NCBI GenBank assembly: GCA_029931535.1
Contig: JAQPZY010001665.1
Location: forward strand, 212,501-276,500
Direction: 5' to 3'
Length of the DNA: 64,000 bases
Source: Margaritifera margaritifera
Taxonomy: Eukaryota; Mollusca; Bivalvia; Unionida; Margaritiferidae
Position 1 is the stretch's first letter, and each line of letters opens with the position of its first letter. Positions 1-10,435 of the stretch are shown here, piece after piece. The notes under the pieces were generated by a model. That model searched no databases and was not told where the DNA came from. It was given only the letters and a program-made list of their open reading frames with translations. The position numbers and the translations under genes are program-made.

Positions 1-475
1 GTGCTATCATAACAGTAAAAGTAAGTTTATCACTAAATTGTGTGCTACTGCAACACTAAAAATCAGATTCGTTACTAATTGGGCGCTATTGTAACAGTAA
101 AAGTCAGTTTCTTTACTAAAGTGGGTGCTACTGCTAAAGTAAAAGTCAGTTCTTTCACTACGTTCTGTGCTACGGCAACAGCAAAAGACAGTTTCTTCAC
201 TAAATTGTGTGCTACTGCAACAGTAGAGTCAGCTTCTTCACTAACGTGTACGCTACTGCAACAGTAAAAGTCAGTTTTGTCACTAAAGTGTGTGCTTCTC
301 GAACAGTAAAAGTCACTTTCTTCACTAAATTGTACGCTACAGTAACAGTAAAAGTCAGCTCCTCACTACATTGTGTGCTGCTGGAACAGTAATAGTCAAT
401 TTGTTTCACTAAATTCTGCGCTGCAGCAACAGTGAAAGTCACTTTCTTCACTAAGTTGTATGCTGCTGCAGATAA
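1..475. repeat. 42-bp minisatellite (about 11 copies)
   Basis: Tandem copies of a unit that reads roughly as a 'gctactgcaacagtaaaagt' block followed by 'ttcttcactaaattgtgt'. The period is 42 bp, which is 14 codons, so long accidental reading frames arise on both strands. Copies differ by scattered substitutions, indicating an old array. It runs off the left edge of the window, so its true length is unknown. I see no domain in the translations and do not call them genes. Confidence 0.9.
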
Positions 476-518
476 TGTACCTCTCTTTCTCTTTCTGATA
501 CCCACCTTCTCCATGTTA

Positions 519-523
<5 letters not shown>

Positions 524-608
<85 letters not shown>
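524..608. repeat. (CT)n microsatellite
   Basis: About 42 uninterrupted CT dinucleotides followed by a short GAGACACACA tail. It directly follows the 42-bp minisatellite. The sequence from 610 to 885 holds only a poly-C run near 706-719 and no gene. Confidence 0.97.
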
Positions 609-611
<3 letters not shown>

Positions 612-888
612 ACACACACTCATGTGAGAAGTTCCATTGTTGCTATTGATTGGTAATATATCTCCTATTTGATGTGTGACCTATCTATCTAATCATTCCC
701 GTACCTCCCCCCCCCCCCCACCTTCTCTCGTATGGACAATACATTCAAACGCATACACTCTGTCTCTCTCTCTCATACTTCGATGTACTTTTATGCAAAT
801 ATATTTATCAAGCAAAGAAGGCAGACACTGATCAATCTGTCTGAATAAAATGTTGCAATATGACCGGAAATCACTTGATGAATGAAAC

Positions 889-1130
889 AATTTGCCAGTC
901 TTATGGAAACAATATGCCAGTCTTATGGAAACAATATGCCAGTCTTATGGAAACAATTTGCCAGTCTTATGGAAACAATATGCAAGTCTTATGGAAACAA
1001 TTTGCCAGTCTTATGGAAACAATTTGCCAGTCTTATGGAAACAATTTGCCAGTCTTATGGAAACAATATGCCAGTCTTATGGAAACAATTTGCCAGTCTT
1101 ATGGAAACAATATTCCAGTCTTATGGAAAA
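889..1130. repeat. 22-bp minisatellite (about 11 copies)
   Basis: Near-perfect tandem copies of 'ccagtcttatggaaacaa' plus 'tatg' or 'tttg'; the TAT/TTT alternation is the main variation. The period of 22 bp is not a multiple of three, so the three frames shown by translation are the same peptide series in rotation. The high identity between copies suggests recent expansion. Confidence 0.95.
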
Positions 1131-1199
1131 ATACAAGTGATTGGCAGTATAGGGCACAACCTTTTTAGTAAGAATCGTAAATTTAGGATAGTCAAAATT

Positions 1200-1740
1200 C
1201 TAAACCTCGCCTCTTAAATTTCATACAGGATTTGTAAAGGATAAACCTAAGGACATTTCTAACATAGGATTTCCCCTTGACGCTAGAATCTCACAAGACT
1301 GGTGGCCTTATGATCGTTTCCCCTTGTCTCTACAATCATGCATCATGTTGAACCTATTAACATTTATAACATGGGATATCCCCTTGTCTCTACAATCATG
1401 CATCATGTTGAACCTATTAACATTTATAACACAGGATTTCCCCTTGTCCTCTATAATCATGCATCATGTTGAACCTATGGACATTTCTTACATGGGATAT
1501 CCCCTTGTACCCAGAACCCTACGAGCAAATGCTGGCCTAATTTTCATTTCCCCTTGTACCTATAATCCCACCAAAATGGTGGCCTAATGTTAATTTCTTA
1601 TTTTCCCCAAAGTGCCATTAAAGATTGCGGCCTAATGTTAATTTCCCGTTTTGCTCGAAATCATTTTACCTTATTTAACACATGATTCCCGTTTGTCTCT
1701 CAAGTATCGTTTTTGGGGTCTAGAGTGCCATATTTGAAAC
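1200..1740. repeat. Degenerate ~60-bp tandem array
   Basis: Two adjacent copies at 1321-1440 are nearly identical 60-mers (CCCTTGTCTCTACAATCATG...). A third follows at 1441-1500, and progressively decayed copies lie on both sides. The recurring core is 'aacatgggatatccccttgt' and variants. The same core reappears near 22650, 24530-25430 and 30100-30340, so this looks like a dispersed, decayed satellite family and not a local event only. Confidence 0.7.
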
Positions 1741-2640
1741 TAAATATTATAGCATCGTTGTTAAATTCCTATTAGAGGCCAAAGAAACTCCAACCAATTA
1801 CAGGGATCAGACCACTAATGCATTTCCCATGGTACTTAACGTTAATCTATTTAAAAAAATAATGTCTGCATTAGGTTCGCATACAAATCACATGTCTATA
1901 ATTGGATAAATGCAGTGATTTTAATAGTTTGTCTCATGTGTTTCTTAATTCCCTGTGTGTCTGCCATACTCATGTGCATGCATGAAATATGCACCTATCG
2001 GCATTATGTAATGAAGGTATAAAATTACACAACTCCCAATTTTCATACATTTCTGGAGAAACGATGATATTTCGGATGCCTATAATGTTCTTAATTACAG
2101 TGTTTGTTTTCTTTAATCATATATTAAGAAGCGTTTATGGCAGCTAAAAGGTTCAGTTTGCTAAACATGTCACATGAGAAATTTATGAATGGAGGGGTAA
2201 GTCCAAAAGTGGGTCTGGCCAGACGTCAGCTGATACTAGTTCCCCTTGATGCAAAGAAATAATATAAACAATGCTAACTATAGTTCTAATAGTGCAAAAT
2301 AGATACCACAGTCACACTTTGGAAATCAAATTATAAACTTGTCATATCGAGTGATATTTCAATATATGTTCAACTATGCATAGACAAAAGATAACAACCC
2401 AATGCAAATACTCTATCAAAATTAGAAATGTTCTATCACAAATCAGAATTAATTAATGAAAAGGTCCAAACACAACATAATTGTCAAAGCTCAATGTACC
2501 TCACATATATCTTCTTTCATTCCTTCGCTCCACACTGAATATTGATCACAAATCTTCGAGCCCAAATGCACCATGCACTATACACTCGGCACGTGCACTG
2601 CACCATCCTGCGGGTTGCTTTGTTGGAATTTTAAGTCGAC
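1741..2640. other. Unassigned DNA
   Basis: No recognisable exon, repeat or mobile element. A 26-codon frame at 2063-2143 (+) starts with ATG and is very hydrophobic, the kind of segment a Golgi type II signal-anchor would show. It lies upstream of the sulfotransferase exons, but it ends in a stop with no convincing donor site before it, so I do not call it an exon. Confidence 0.4.
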
Positions 2641-2644
2641 GAAG

Positions 2645-2893
2645 TCAATAGTTTGCCTTTTTGGTGTTGGATATTTTGCCTTTTTGGTGTTTGATATTTT
2701 GCTTTTCTGATGTTTGATAGTTTGCGTTTTTGGTGTTGGATATTTTGCCTTTTTGGTATTGAATATTTTGCCTTTTGGTGTTTGTTAGTTTTGCCTTTTT
2801 GGCGTTTGATATTTTGCCTTTTTCGTCTTTGATATTTTGCCTTTTTGGTGTTTGATAGTTTGCCTTTTTGGTGGTAGATATTTTGCCTTTTTT
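2645..2893. repeat. 23-bp minisatellite (about 11 copies)
   Basis: Tandem copies of 'atattttgcctttttggtgt' plus three bases. Variants carry ATAGTTTG or single-base indels. The complementary strand reads through as a 92-codon Lys/Asn/Gln-rich frame, which is a by-product of the repeat. Positions 2900-3130 show nothing recognisable. Confidence 0.9.
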
Positions 2894-3134
2894 TGTGTTC
2901 TCTCTACTGGAATTACTATTCATTCTACCTGATGATGATTTATTGCCTTTTCAGCGCATGCAGACATAGTAAATGTTTATTTTTTGTTGGTTCTTTTTTC
3001 TAAACCACCAGCCCCTTAAAAATCAATAATAGTATCATATCTAATCGACATCAAATGCTGGCAAGAAAATTATATATAATGCTGAAAGATTAGATGGTAC
3101 AAAATACAAAACAATCCAAGAAATCGATATTAAA

Positions 3135-3470
3135 CCGTATTCCCAGCTTACTTCTAAAATTGTTTAATAAGGTTCGTAAATGGCAACAAAATTCCGAGAA
3201 ACTACTACAATCATGTTTACATGATATGATCTTCCTTTAAATAGTTCTGACAATCACTTGGCGTATATTGTGCAAGAATTTTATGAAATGCAGCATTCGA
3301 GTGAAAATCTTGCTTACCTCAGACAAATGGTGCAGAAGTAATAGTAAAAACCACAACGTCTTAATGAAAAGTAGTTATCTTTTCTGAGATCAGAACGACT
3401 GTAGTTTTCCGTGGACTACAACTTTTCTATAAAGTATAAAACTTAAGGGAGACAATAGTCAAAACTTATC
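3135..3470. repeat. ~340-bp dispersed repeat, copy 1
   Basis: This block matches 6055-6400 base for base over most of its length, with scattered substitutions and small indels. Shared landmarks include 'catgatatgatcttccttt', 'gagtgaaaatctt', 'acctcagacaaatggtg' and the ending 'caatagtcaaaact'. Both copies begin and end at the same points, which is the signature of a discrete mobile unit. No coding potential is seen. Copy 2 abuts the Penelope-like element; this copy stands alone. Confidence 0.85.
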
Positions 3471-3577
3471 TTTGATAGGAATTTAGACACTTGTTTGAAA
3501 CATGTTATGCGCGTAGTCATTATCATTATATTCTCAACATGCACGATTATTCCCTGTGAATTAAGCAGCCCGTTCGA

Positions 3578-3606
3578 TGTGTGTGTGTGTGTGTGTGTGT
3601 GTGTTT

Positions 3607-3657
<51 letters not shown>
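3578..3657. repeat. (GT)n(GA)n compound microsatellite
   Basis: GT dinucleotides with two TTTGTG interruptions pass directly into GA dinucleotides. It lies about 230 bp upstream of the first supported sulfotransferase exon. Confidence 0.97.
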
Positions 3658-3659
<2 letters not shown>

Positions 3660-3886
3660 TCCGAAGCAAGGTATCATTGATTACATCCTTAAAAATGACA
3701 AGAAGTAATGAAATAGAATGTTGTTTTCTAGCAGTTATCTAATTTGACACCATTTTTCTTCGTACAGCAACTGTACTTTGGTGGCTGTGACTGTACCGCT
3801 GATACTGTAAACAACATGAAATTCTCGAATCATGTTTCACCACCTAACTGTACGTGTATTCAACATAAGTTGGCTTCCTTTTACAG

Positions 3887-4040
3887 ATTATTCAGCAATT
3901 ATCTGCATGGAGCATTTGGTAGAAATTCTAGGCAGTTCGCCATGCATGTCTTAGCCAGCTTCGAAAAATTGGGACAATGCTCAAAGAAGCATTCTGTGAG
4001 AGCATGCCTATATTCGGAGGAAATAATCAAAACGCTAAAG
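3887..4040 (+). CDS. CHST15-like: CHST15-like sulfotransferase, internal exon (n-2)
   Basis: This exon encodes a central part of a Golgi carbohydrate sulfotransferase of the CHST15 type (N-acetylgalactosamine 4-sulfate 6-O-sulfotransferase), an enzyme that transfers sulfate from PAPS to chondroitin-type chains. It reads LFSNYL near its start, then FAMHVLASFEKL and HSVRACLY. This is the order seen in the family, where an R-L-Y-S-D-Y-L type motif follows the 3'-phosphate-binding region and an S-L-R-A-C-V-Y type motif follows later. The acceptor is 'cttccttttacag' at 3874-3886 and the donor is AAG|GTGAGC at 4041. The exon enters in phase 2 and leaves in phase 0. The open frame extends upstream to another possible acceptor at 3767, but residues before LFSNYL do not fit the family, so I chose 3887. 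The exon carrying the 5'-phosphosulfate-binding loop was not found. Confidence 0.82.
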
Positions 4041-5005
4041 GTGAGCAACTTGGTTGTTCATTTTATTGTTGCTGTTTGCTGACTTGTTTATCTTCAACAT
4101 CCTTAAAATGTCAGGGTGTGGCTAGTTGGGCGGATAGGTAGACTGTCAGAGTCGTGGCTAGGTGGACTCAAGTACTAAAGTGAGTGCACATTGTTGCATA
4201 TGTTTACATTGGATGTATTCACCTGGATATAATATGTACATCTTTTTAATATTCTCTACGTTCCTTAGCTTTGCCACTATCTGTTGAGTTATATTATCTA
4301 TTAAATATAATTTTGTATTGTTGATTTTCTAACGCGAACTCAGAAGGTAAAATTCTCACACAATCTGGCGACTTTGGCTGGTGGTAAAGCATGTGATTCT
4401 GTTCTCACTTAATTGGGCGGCTTTGGCTGGTGTAAGGCATGTGTTTCAGGGTCGTAAAAGGGTGCATCACGATAACAAATCACCATAAATGGATTGGAGT
4501 ACAGAGAGTGTAAAACAATCCCAACATCAATACACCTAAGTATATCCCACCCGCTAGACCGAAATTTACAGACAGATGTGCGTAATTGAAATTTTTAATA
4601 TTTGTTCAACCTGTCCCAGCTATCTAATATAGTCTATGCAAAACATATTTATATGTATATATTAATGAACTGTGTTGACGCAGTAGTTAGCGTGCCTGAC
4701 TCACCATCGGTGGGTTGCTGGTTCGAATCCTGCCCAGATCATCCTGGATTGACTGCCGTGGTGCATCTCTCGGCAAGGTACTTTAATATCATTGACTCGG
4801 CATTAAATAGCATTTCATGAGCTAATGTGCCGTTAAGCACCTATCAATTAATCAGTCAGTTATTCTTTGTGTATGTCCATCTAGACGTACATTATACAGC
4901 TGAGCTCACCTGTCTTGGCGTGGCAACGTGTTCACATACGTGTACAACACAAAAAGTTAATAAAAGTCATACTGACATTATGGATTTTTATTTGTCTAAT
5001 TTCAG
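4041..5005 (+). other. Intron of the CHST15-like gene
   Basis: This 965-bp intron separates two exons that are contiguous in the family's protein order. It starts GTGAGC and ends in a good pyrimidine tract with TTTCAG. It contains one SINE (about 4660-4860) and otherwise unassigned AT-rich DNA, including two copies of a short motif containing 'ggctttggctggtg' near 4373 and 4421. Confidence 0.75.
4660..4860 (+). mobile_element. tRNA-derived SINE
   Basis: A tRNA-like head has an A-box-like stretch (AGTAGTTAGCGTGCCTGA) and a clear B box (GGTTCGAATCC at 4732). It is followed by a body containing CTCGGCAAGGTACTTTAAT and GCATTAAATAGC, which recurs in the SINEs at 8600, 10262, 41270 and 47570. The tail has ATCAATTAATCAGTCAG-type short repeats. 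It lies in the sense orientation inside the sulfotransferase intron. The tRNA head does not fold as a functional tRNA by eye and is not called as a tRNA gene. Confidence 0.8.
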
Positions 5006-5153
5006 ACTCCTATCTCTGCCAGCTTATATTCTTTACACCTGAAAGAATGGTTGAAGGTGTTTCCCAGAAAACAGATTTTCATAATGAGGACGGAGGATTA
5101 TTCTACGGATATCGCCGGGAGTCTTCAAAGAATATTCCAATTTTTACAGTTAG
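5006..5153 (+). CDS. CHST15-like: CHST15-like sulfotransferase, penultimate exon
   Basis: The exon reads TPISASLYSLHLKEWLKVF, then RKQIFIMRTEDYSTDIAG and RIFQFLQL. This is the family's 'Y-x-x-x-L-x-x-W-L-x-x-F ... Q-(I/F)-L-x-x-R-x-E-D-(H/Y)-x ... V-F-x-F-L-x-L' block near the C-terminal end of the sulfotransferase domain. In sulfotransferases the R-x-E-D segment lies near the PAPS-binding core. The acceptor is 'tttgtctaatttcag' ending at 5005 and the donor is CTTACAGTTAG|GTAATT at 5154. The exon enters in phase 0, matching the previous donor, and leaves in phase 1, matching the last exon. Forty-nine codons plus one base, with no stop or frameshift. The combination of matching phase and uninterrupted family motif makes this a strong call despite its short length. 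Confidence 0.88.
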
Positions 5154-6054
5154 GTAATTTTACTAATTGCTTTTTAATATAAGCTTAGACTTGAAGAGGC
5201 GCTTCTCACATTTTTGATTGTTAGTAAAGTGACTTTTATATTTATTTATTACATAATCATTTATGCTACATGGCTGATCTGGTGTTTGTACAAATGTTAA
5301 AATCCGTGTTTCCGTACCGCACCTCACAAATTTCCGTAATGCACCTTAAAACTTTCCGTATCGTTCACCCAGTCGGGAAATACATTTACAACTCGAAATA
5401 TTCCGAGCTCAACACCTCGTGGCTTTTTCACAAAATTCCATCTCGTAATCTCATCCATTTCTAAATGACAGGTTACAATGGATCAAGAAAAAGTGCAGTC
5501 ACACTCAGGCTGATGATGTAATAAATTTCCTTATTTTCTTAGCAAAACAATTTATTTACAAATGTAGGTTTTACAAAAACAGACCGGATTTATTCTTATT
5601 CTAAAAGGCTACTTAAATTTTATTTTCAATGTCGAAAATAGAATGAATACAGAAATTCTGAATGAGTAAAGTTTATAGCAAATGGTTATTATACAAACAA
5701 TTAAGTGAATAATCTTATATCCACAAAGTTTGTTAGAGTGTGAAGAAAAAGCATATTAATTTTTATTTTACAGAGTTACCTACTCTTTACTTCATACATT
5801 TATATGACACATACTGTTATGTACCAAACTAGTACAGCCCATCAAGTAGTAAATATTGCAATTTCAGCATGGTTTTATATCTACTATAACACTATGGCAC
5901 ACCAAATACTGTAACTTTTAAATTTTATATAGATCATGTATATTAGAATATGATTCCAATGTTCCAATGTCCCTAGCCTTGGCACCGTCATGATTACCAA
6001 TACCAATATATATGTAACAAACGGATAACGACCAGTGCAAAAATAGTTCTTAAC

Positions 6055-6400
6055 CGTATCGCCAGCTTATTTCTAAAATTGTTCAACAAGGTTCGTAAAC
6101 GGCGACAAAATTTCCAAGGAATCATTACAAAAATGTACACATGATATGATCTTCCTTTAAATAGTTCTGACACTCACTTATTGCTGTCTATTGTGGAAGA
6201 ATTTGATGAAATGTAGAATTCGAGTGAAAATCTTTCTCACCTCAGACAAATGGTGTAGAAGTAATAGTATAAACCACAACGTACTCAATGACAAGTAAAT
6301 GACTTTTCCGAGACAAAATGACTGTAAATTTCCGTGGACTACACTATACTATATAGTAGAAAGTGTAAAGCTTAAGGAAGGAAATAGTCAAAACTAACGA
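6055..6400. repeat. ~340-bp dispersed repeat, copy 2
   Basis: Second copy of the unit at 3135-3470, with the same start (TTAACCGTAT..CCAGCTTA) and the same end (ATAGTCAAAACT). It sits immediately 5' of the Penelope-like element. It could therefore be that element's own terminal repeat or leader, or an independent non-autonomous element that happens to lie next to it. The solo copy at 3135 favours an independently mobile unit or a solo terminal repeat. Confidence 0.85.
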
Positions 6401-7565
6401 AACTTCTCCTAAAAATAAGAAGAAAAATCGCCGTAAAGGAAGAAACGTCAACAAGCCACAACGAAAATTCCTTGAACTGATACTAAGACAGTGGTTAATC
6501 TCTCAAAAGTACAATTTACAGAGGCAAAAATAAAACTGTTACCGAAAGGTTTGAGTTTCTGTCCCCGCCCAAAGATATACGACAGAAGGAAGCTGTAAAT
6601 GTACACTGAAGACTTAAATCTAGTTGGACCCCACCAAAAAGTTCAATCGCAAATCTAGAAGCCTTCATCGCCTCAGTTGAAAACGACACTTCAAAACACA
6701 TCAACCATGCTAGTAGATATTCAAACTTGAGCAATGAAGAGAAAGATGCCATACATTCATTGAAAAACAGAACAGACATCATAATCAAGACTGCAGATAA
6801 AGGCTCGGCGGTGGTCGTTGTGAATAGGGAAGACTACATAAATGAAGCAAATAGACAATTAAGCGATGCCATGTTGTACCAAAAACTAGACCAAGATCCA
6901 ACACTTGGCTAAACAAACAAACTGCAATGACCTACTAAAATATAGAGAAAAGGAAAAGGTTGATCGGATACCATTTATCCTTACCTACCATCTAGACAAC
7001 TCCAAGGTAAGTAAAATTACCCAGAAACACTGGCCCCTCGTGGACTCTTGTGACACACTAAATTTAATCATCCCGAGAAAACCAGTAGTAGCCTACCGCA
7101 GACCGAAAAACCTGAAAAAGATCTTAGTCGGAGTGAAGCTAACGCCAATCACTAGCCAAGACCATGCTGGCAAATCTGGTCCCTGTGGTGATAAAAGGTG
7201 CACAATCTGGCAACATGTGATAGAGACCAGCACATTCTCTAGCACAGAGACGAGCGAAAAATTGAACATACATGGTCCAGACAGAACGTACAAAACAGAG
7301 AATGTTATTTATCTATCACACGTAAGATCTGCGGCCTTCAGTATGTCGGAGAAACCGAAAGCTACACAAAAGGATCAATCTTCACAGATCTGATTGGATG
7401 ACAAAGACGCTGGAGAGAAGTCCAGTTGCAGAACACTTCTCTTCCCCTGACCACACTTTCAGTGATGTAACACTAACCCCAACTGGAGTTACGAAACCAG
7501 GAAAGAAAAGAAACCTTACTGGATACGCCACCTTAGAACACGGAATCAAAGCGGCTTAAACCAAG
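6400..7565 (+). mobile_element. Penelope-like element, internally deleted and decayed
   Basis: The 5' part encodes LSNEEKDAIHSLKNRTDIII followed by ADKGSAVVVVNREDYINEA, the characteristic N-terminal region of Penelope-like reverse transcriptases. After about 6905 the frame shifts and jumps to the segment that normally follows the RT core (RIPFILTYH, KHWPLVDS, AYRRPKNLKKILV, then a Cys-containing CGDKRCTIW). It ends with the start of a GIY-YIG endonuclease (C-G-L-Q-Y-V-G-E-T read out of frame near 7328-7360), followed by a PVAEHF-type segment around 7417. The whole catalytic RT core is therefore missing and at least two frameshifts are present. The element cannot move by itself. Confidence 0.85.
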
Positions 7566-8120
7566 AAGCCTCCAAAAGGACAACCACACGCAAATAAAAT
7601 CATCATCTGTTTACAGCCACCACTTTTTCAATTAAGTAATTCATTGATTTTGCTCATTACTCACTCACCCACCTAAAATTACTAATGCTTTTTTGTAGTT
7701 CTTTCTGGTGTTATTATTGATATGGTCATTACTCGCATTACAGATGCAATGGTTATACCACTTTACATTAAAAAACAGACTACGCTATGGCTCCTCCCTT
7801 TGTAGGTCAATACCTATTAGTTTACCACGTTATCAGTCAAGTTGAAGCCAACCAGGCGAAACATCAAACGTTTTCAAGCTTTAATTCCATAAGGAGTAAT
7901 CATGTAAACTTGTGTAATTTCAACGCTTTTTTGTGTTTATTGTTTTTCTTTGTTTCTGTTTTGTGTTTGCCTTTGCCAAAGACTCACTGAGAGTCTAAAG
8001 CGCCTGGACTAGTTAAACCCTAGTTTTGCAGTGTTCGTTGTCAGTTTGTTGCATTTATCTTGATCGATCCTAACACTCTAACACACGCGATCCTTTGCTG
8101 GATCCAGTGCACTTGAAAGG
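7566..8120. other. Unassigned intronic DNA
   Basis: AT-rich, with no exon-like frame and no repeat recognised by eye. It may include the 3' tail of the Penelope-like element, since the end of that element is not sharply visible. Confidence 0.4.
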
Positions 8121-8127
8121 ACATGAT

Positions 8128-8130
8128 TTA

Positions 8131-8212
<82 letters not shown>
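8128..8212. repeat. (ATT)n(TA)n compound microsatellite
   Basis: About eleven ATT units run straight into about 25 TA units. It lies just upstream of the duplicated cassette copy A. Confidence 0.97.
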
Positions 8213-8214
<2 letters not shown>

Positions 8215-8339
8215 CTTGCAGTTGACACAGCTCTCATATCTTTACCTCTTAATGATGAAGTTAAGAACAGTTAAACAGGTTAATTCCTCTAATTATAGGG
8301 CCCCTGCTCTACTAGAGTTTGTAACCAAAAGAGTACCAT

Positions 8340-8595
8340 CGGATCATGGGGCCCCGGTGGCCGAGTGTTCTAAAGCGCTGGCCTTTACAGATCATTGACA
8401 TCTCACCTCTGTCCGCGTGGGTTCGAGTCTCGGCTCGGCCAACGTGGCTATGTGAGAAAGCTTGCCAGTAGCTTCCCATGGGTCAGTGATTCTTCCCGGA
8501 GTTTTCCCCGGTTCTTCCTCCACTAAATATACTGGCCGTCATGTATAGCATAGCATGTGTTGAAAAATGGCGTTAAACTCACAAAACCACAAACC
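8340..8595 (+). mobile_element. tRNA-derived SINE (Ser/Leu-like head)
   Basis: The head GGTGGCCGAGTGTTCTAAAG and the B box GGGTTCGAGTCTC at 8420-8432 are typical of a class II tRNA with a long variable arm between them. The body ends ATAGCATAGCATGTGTTGAAA and GGCGTTAAACTCACAAAACC. A second copy lies at 13425-13665. The head has lost the A-box GG pair and is not a functional tRNA gene. Confidence 0.82.
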
Positions 8596-8679
8596 ATCGG
8601 ATCAGCTCGGATTAGCTATTGTGGTATGCTCTTGGGCAAGGCAGTTTACTTTGCTTGCCTCGGCATTACAGCTCAGATT

Positions 8680-8728
<49 letters not shown>

Positions 8729-8925
8729 TCAGGATTTATGTGTACACAGGTATTATATTAACATTATTCATTCATTTATTCCCTCATTTATTCATCCATG
8801 TATTGTATATGTATTGTGTATTTTATTGACTATGTGCATTTTTGCATACGTCAAATCAATAAAGTTCTGTTCTGTTATAACCATCAAGTGTTGCTGGTCC
8901 GTAAAACACCAAACCAAACCAAACC
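8596..8925 (+). mobile_element. SINE-like unit with internal (CT)n
   Basis: It begins ACCATCGGATCAGCTCGGAT, contains the shared SINE core CTTGGGCAAGGCAGTTTACT, then (CT)n at 8688-8724, and ends near AAACACCAAACCAAACC. It is fused to the preceding SINE, and the fused pair recurs at 13425-14020. The core is the same as in the other SINEs of the window, but the tRNA head is missing, so it is 5'-truncated. Confidence 0.7.
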
Positions 8926-9811
8926 TGCTTTTTTCAAAATTGTCTATGATTTACCTCGTAGCCTTTGGCAGAGTTGGCAGTGCAACTACTTCTTTGCTTT
9001 TTAAATTTTTCGAGACCCATTAAAATAACGCAGACCAAATAATTTTTTTTCGAAAGTTTTAAGTCGCTTACATAGATGTTTTTTGCTCTCTAAATGATCT
9101 CTCAATTTTCTCTCCAAGATAATTAGGTCATAAATGAAGTCACAAGGGGGGTTGGGGTGGTGGTTAGTGGCTGTAAAGGTACACGGCTGAAGAAGGAAGG
9201 ACATGCCTAATCACCTAAATGAAACAAAATAAATAAATAAATAACCACAAATAAATGCATAAAAGAACAAAACAAAAAAGCGCGTAGCTCAACCGAAAAG
9301 AATGTAAAGGAACCGAACTTAAACTTACAAAGGACAGGAACAAATTATCAATATTGCCGAAAAAAAGTAAAAGAAGTGTTAACTGACAGTATTAAATAAA
9401 CACCAGTATGCATTACAAATGCGTCATAAAATTCCATCTTTGACACAACTCTATTTCAGTCGACTTCAACCTATTGACAATAGAATTACTTATTTTTCAC
9501 ATCTTCCATGCGGTACGAGTGTCAATCAGTACAGATACTGTTACGTAAATAGCTAACTCATATGATAACGCTTTTGGCCAGATGCAGATGTTGCATACTG
9601 CATGCTTTGCCTACATTTTGTCAACCGGATGTTTGTTGTGAAATCGAAACAGTCAGTGTTGGAAAAAAAAGCCCAAGATCTCCAGTCAATTATACATATT
9701 TCGATCTATACTCTTTATCAAAAAAAAATACCGTGGAACTAGTTAGAAAAAAGTAAAGTCGTTTGGAATAAACGAAAGTATATAACTTTTTAGGTACATA
9801 AATAGACAATA

Positions 9812-9817
<6 letters not shown>

Positions 9818-9881
<64 letters not shown>
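9818..9881. repeat. (TA)n microsatellite in cassette A
   Basis: About 32 TA units. The equivalent position in cassette B (14814-14880) also holds (TA)n, so the microsatellite belongs to the cassette. Confidence 0.97.
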
Positions 9882-9883
<2 letters not shown>

Positions 9884-10261
9884 GGTGCAATGTAGTATGG
9901 TTTCTTTTACTAAAGCCAAGGACGCCCACGTGTCGCATTGCGACATATTTCCTTTAGTGTCATGAGGAATGTCAATCAGTAACGTCACCAAAAGTCAGTC
10001 AGCTGCGCTCGTCTCAGGATTTTCTTACTACATATTAGGGAACTGCAGTGAACTCAAATGATAACACGTGTATGACTATAGAGATTTTCCACAAGGTATG
10101 GTTTGAAAAACTGTATACACCTCACAGTGGGCCAGCTCCACAAGCTGAAGTCTCCTAGAGGCTTACAGAAAGGCTTTTTCCCAATTTAACCGTGTTTTCA
10201 AAAAACAATTCCCAAAAGTAACGGATTATAGCGCAAATTTAACGATTAAGCTAGCAGACAG

Positions 10262-10435
10262 GAACCGCGGTAGTTCAGTGGTTAGTGTGCCGGATTCGCG
10301 ACCGAAATCCTACCATCGGATCAGTCTGGGTCGGCTACTTTGATGTATCCTTGAGCAAGTCACTTTATTCCAATCGCCTCCTCGAACTCAATAACCTACT
10401 TGTGTTGCTGTGCTGTAAAACACCAATTCAAACCA
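10262..10435 (+). mobile_element. tRNA-derived SINE
   Basis: Head ACCGCGGTAGTTCAGTGGTT resembles a tRNA A-box region; the B box is degenerate (CGACCGAAATCC). The body contains CCTTGAGCAAGTCACTTTAT and GTAAAACACCAA. It is in the + orientation like all the other SINEs seen here. Positions 10436-11330 contain no recognised gene. Confidence 0.72.

Larger units (their letters stand above)
8262..10025. repeat. 1.7-kb duplicated cassette, copy A
   Basis: Matches 13345-15027 in the same orientation and order: 'ggttaattcctctaat', a SINE, a second SINE with (CT)n, a stretch with ACAAGGGGGGTTGGGGTGG, an oligo-A-rich stretch, 'gccagatgcagatgttgcat', a (TA)n tract, and an end block finishing at GCTCGTCTCAGG. 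Identity is high, with indels mainly at simple repeats. The 3' third also resembles 11870-12335. It lies inside the sulfotransferase intron. Confidence 0.88.

Noticed and set aside
2063..2143. Signal-anchor first exon for the sulfotransferase
   Set aside because: Very hydrophobic start, but it ends in a stop with no good donor site, and nothing ties it to the later exons.
3768..3886. Upstream extension of the sulfotransferase exon (Cys-rich, open from an acceptor at 3767)
   Set aside because: The residues do not fit the family, and a better acceptor with a pyrimidine tract at 3886 puts the exon start exactly at the conserved LFSNYL motif.
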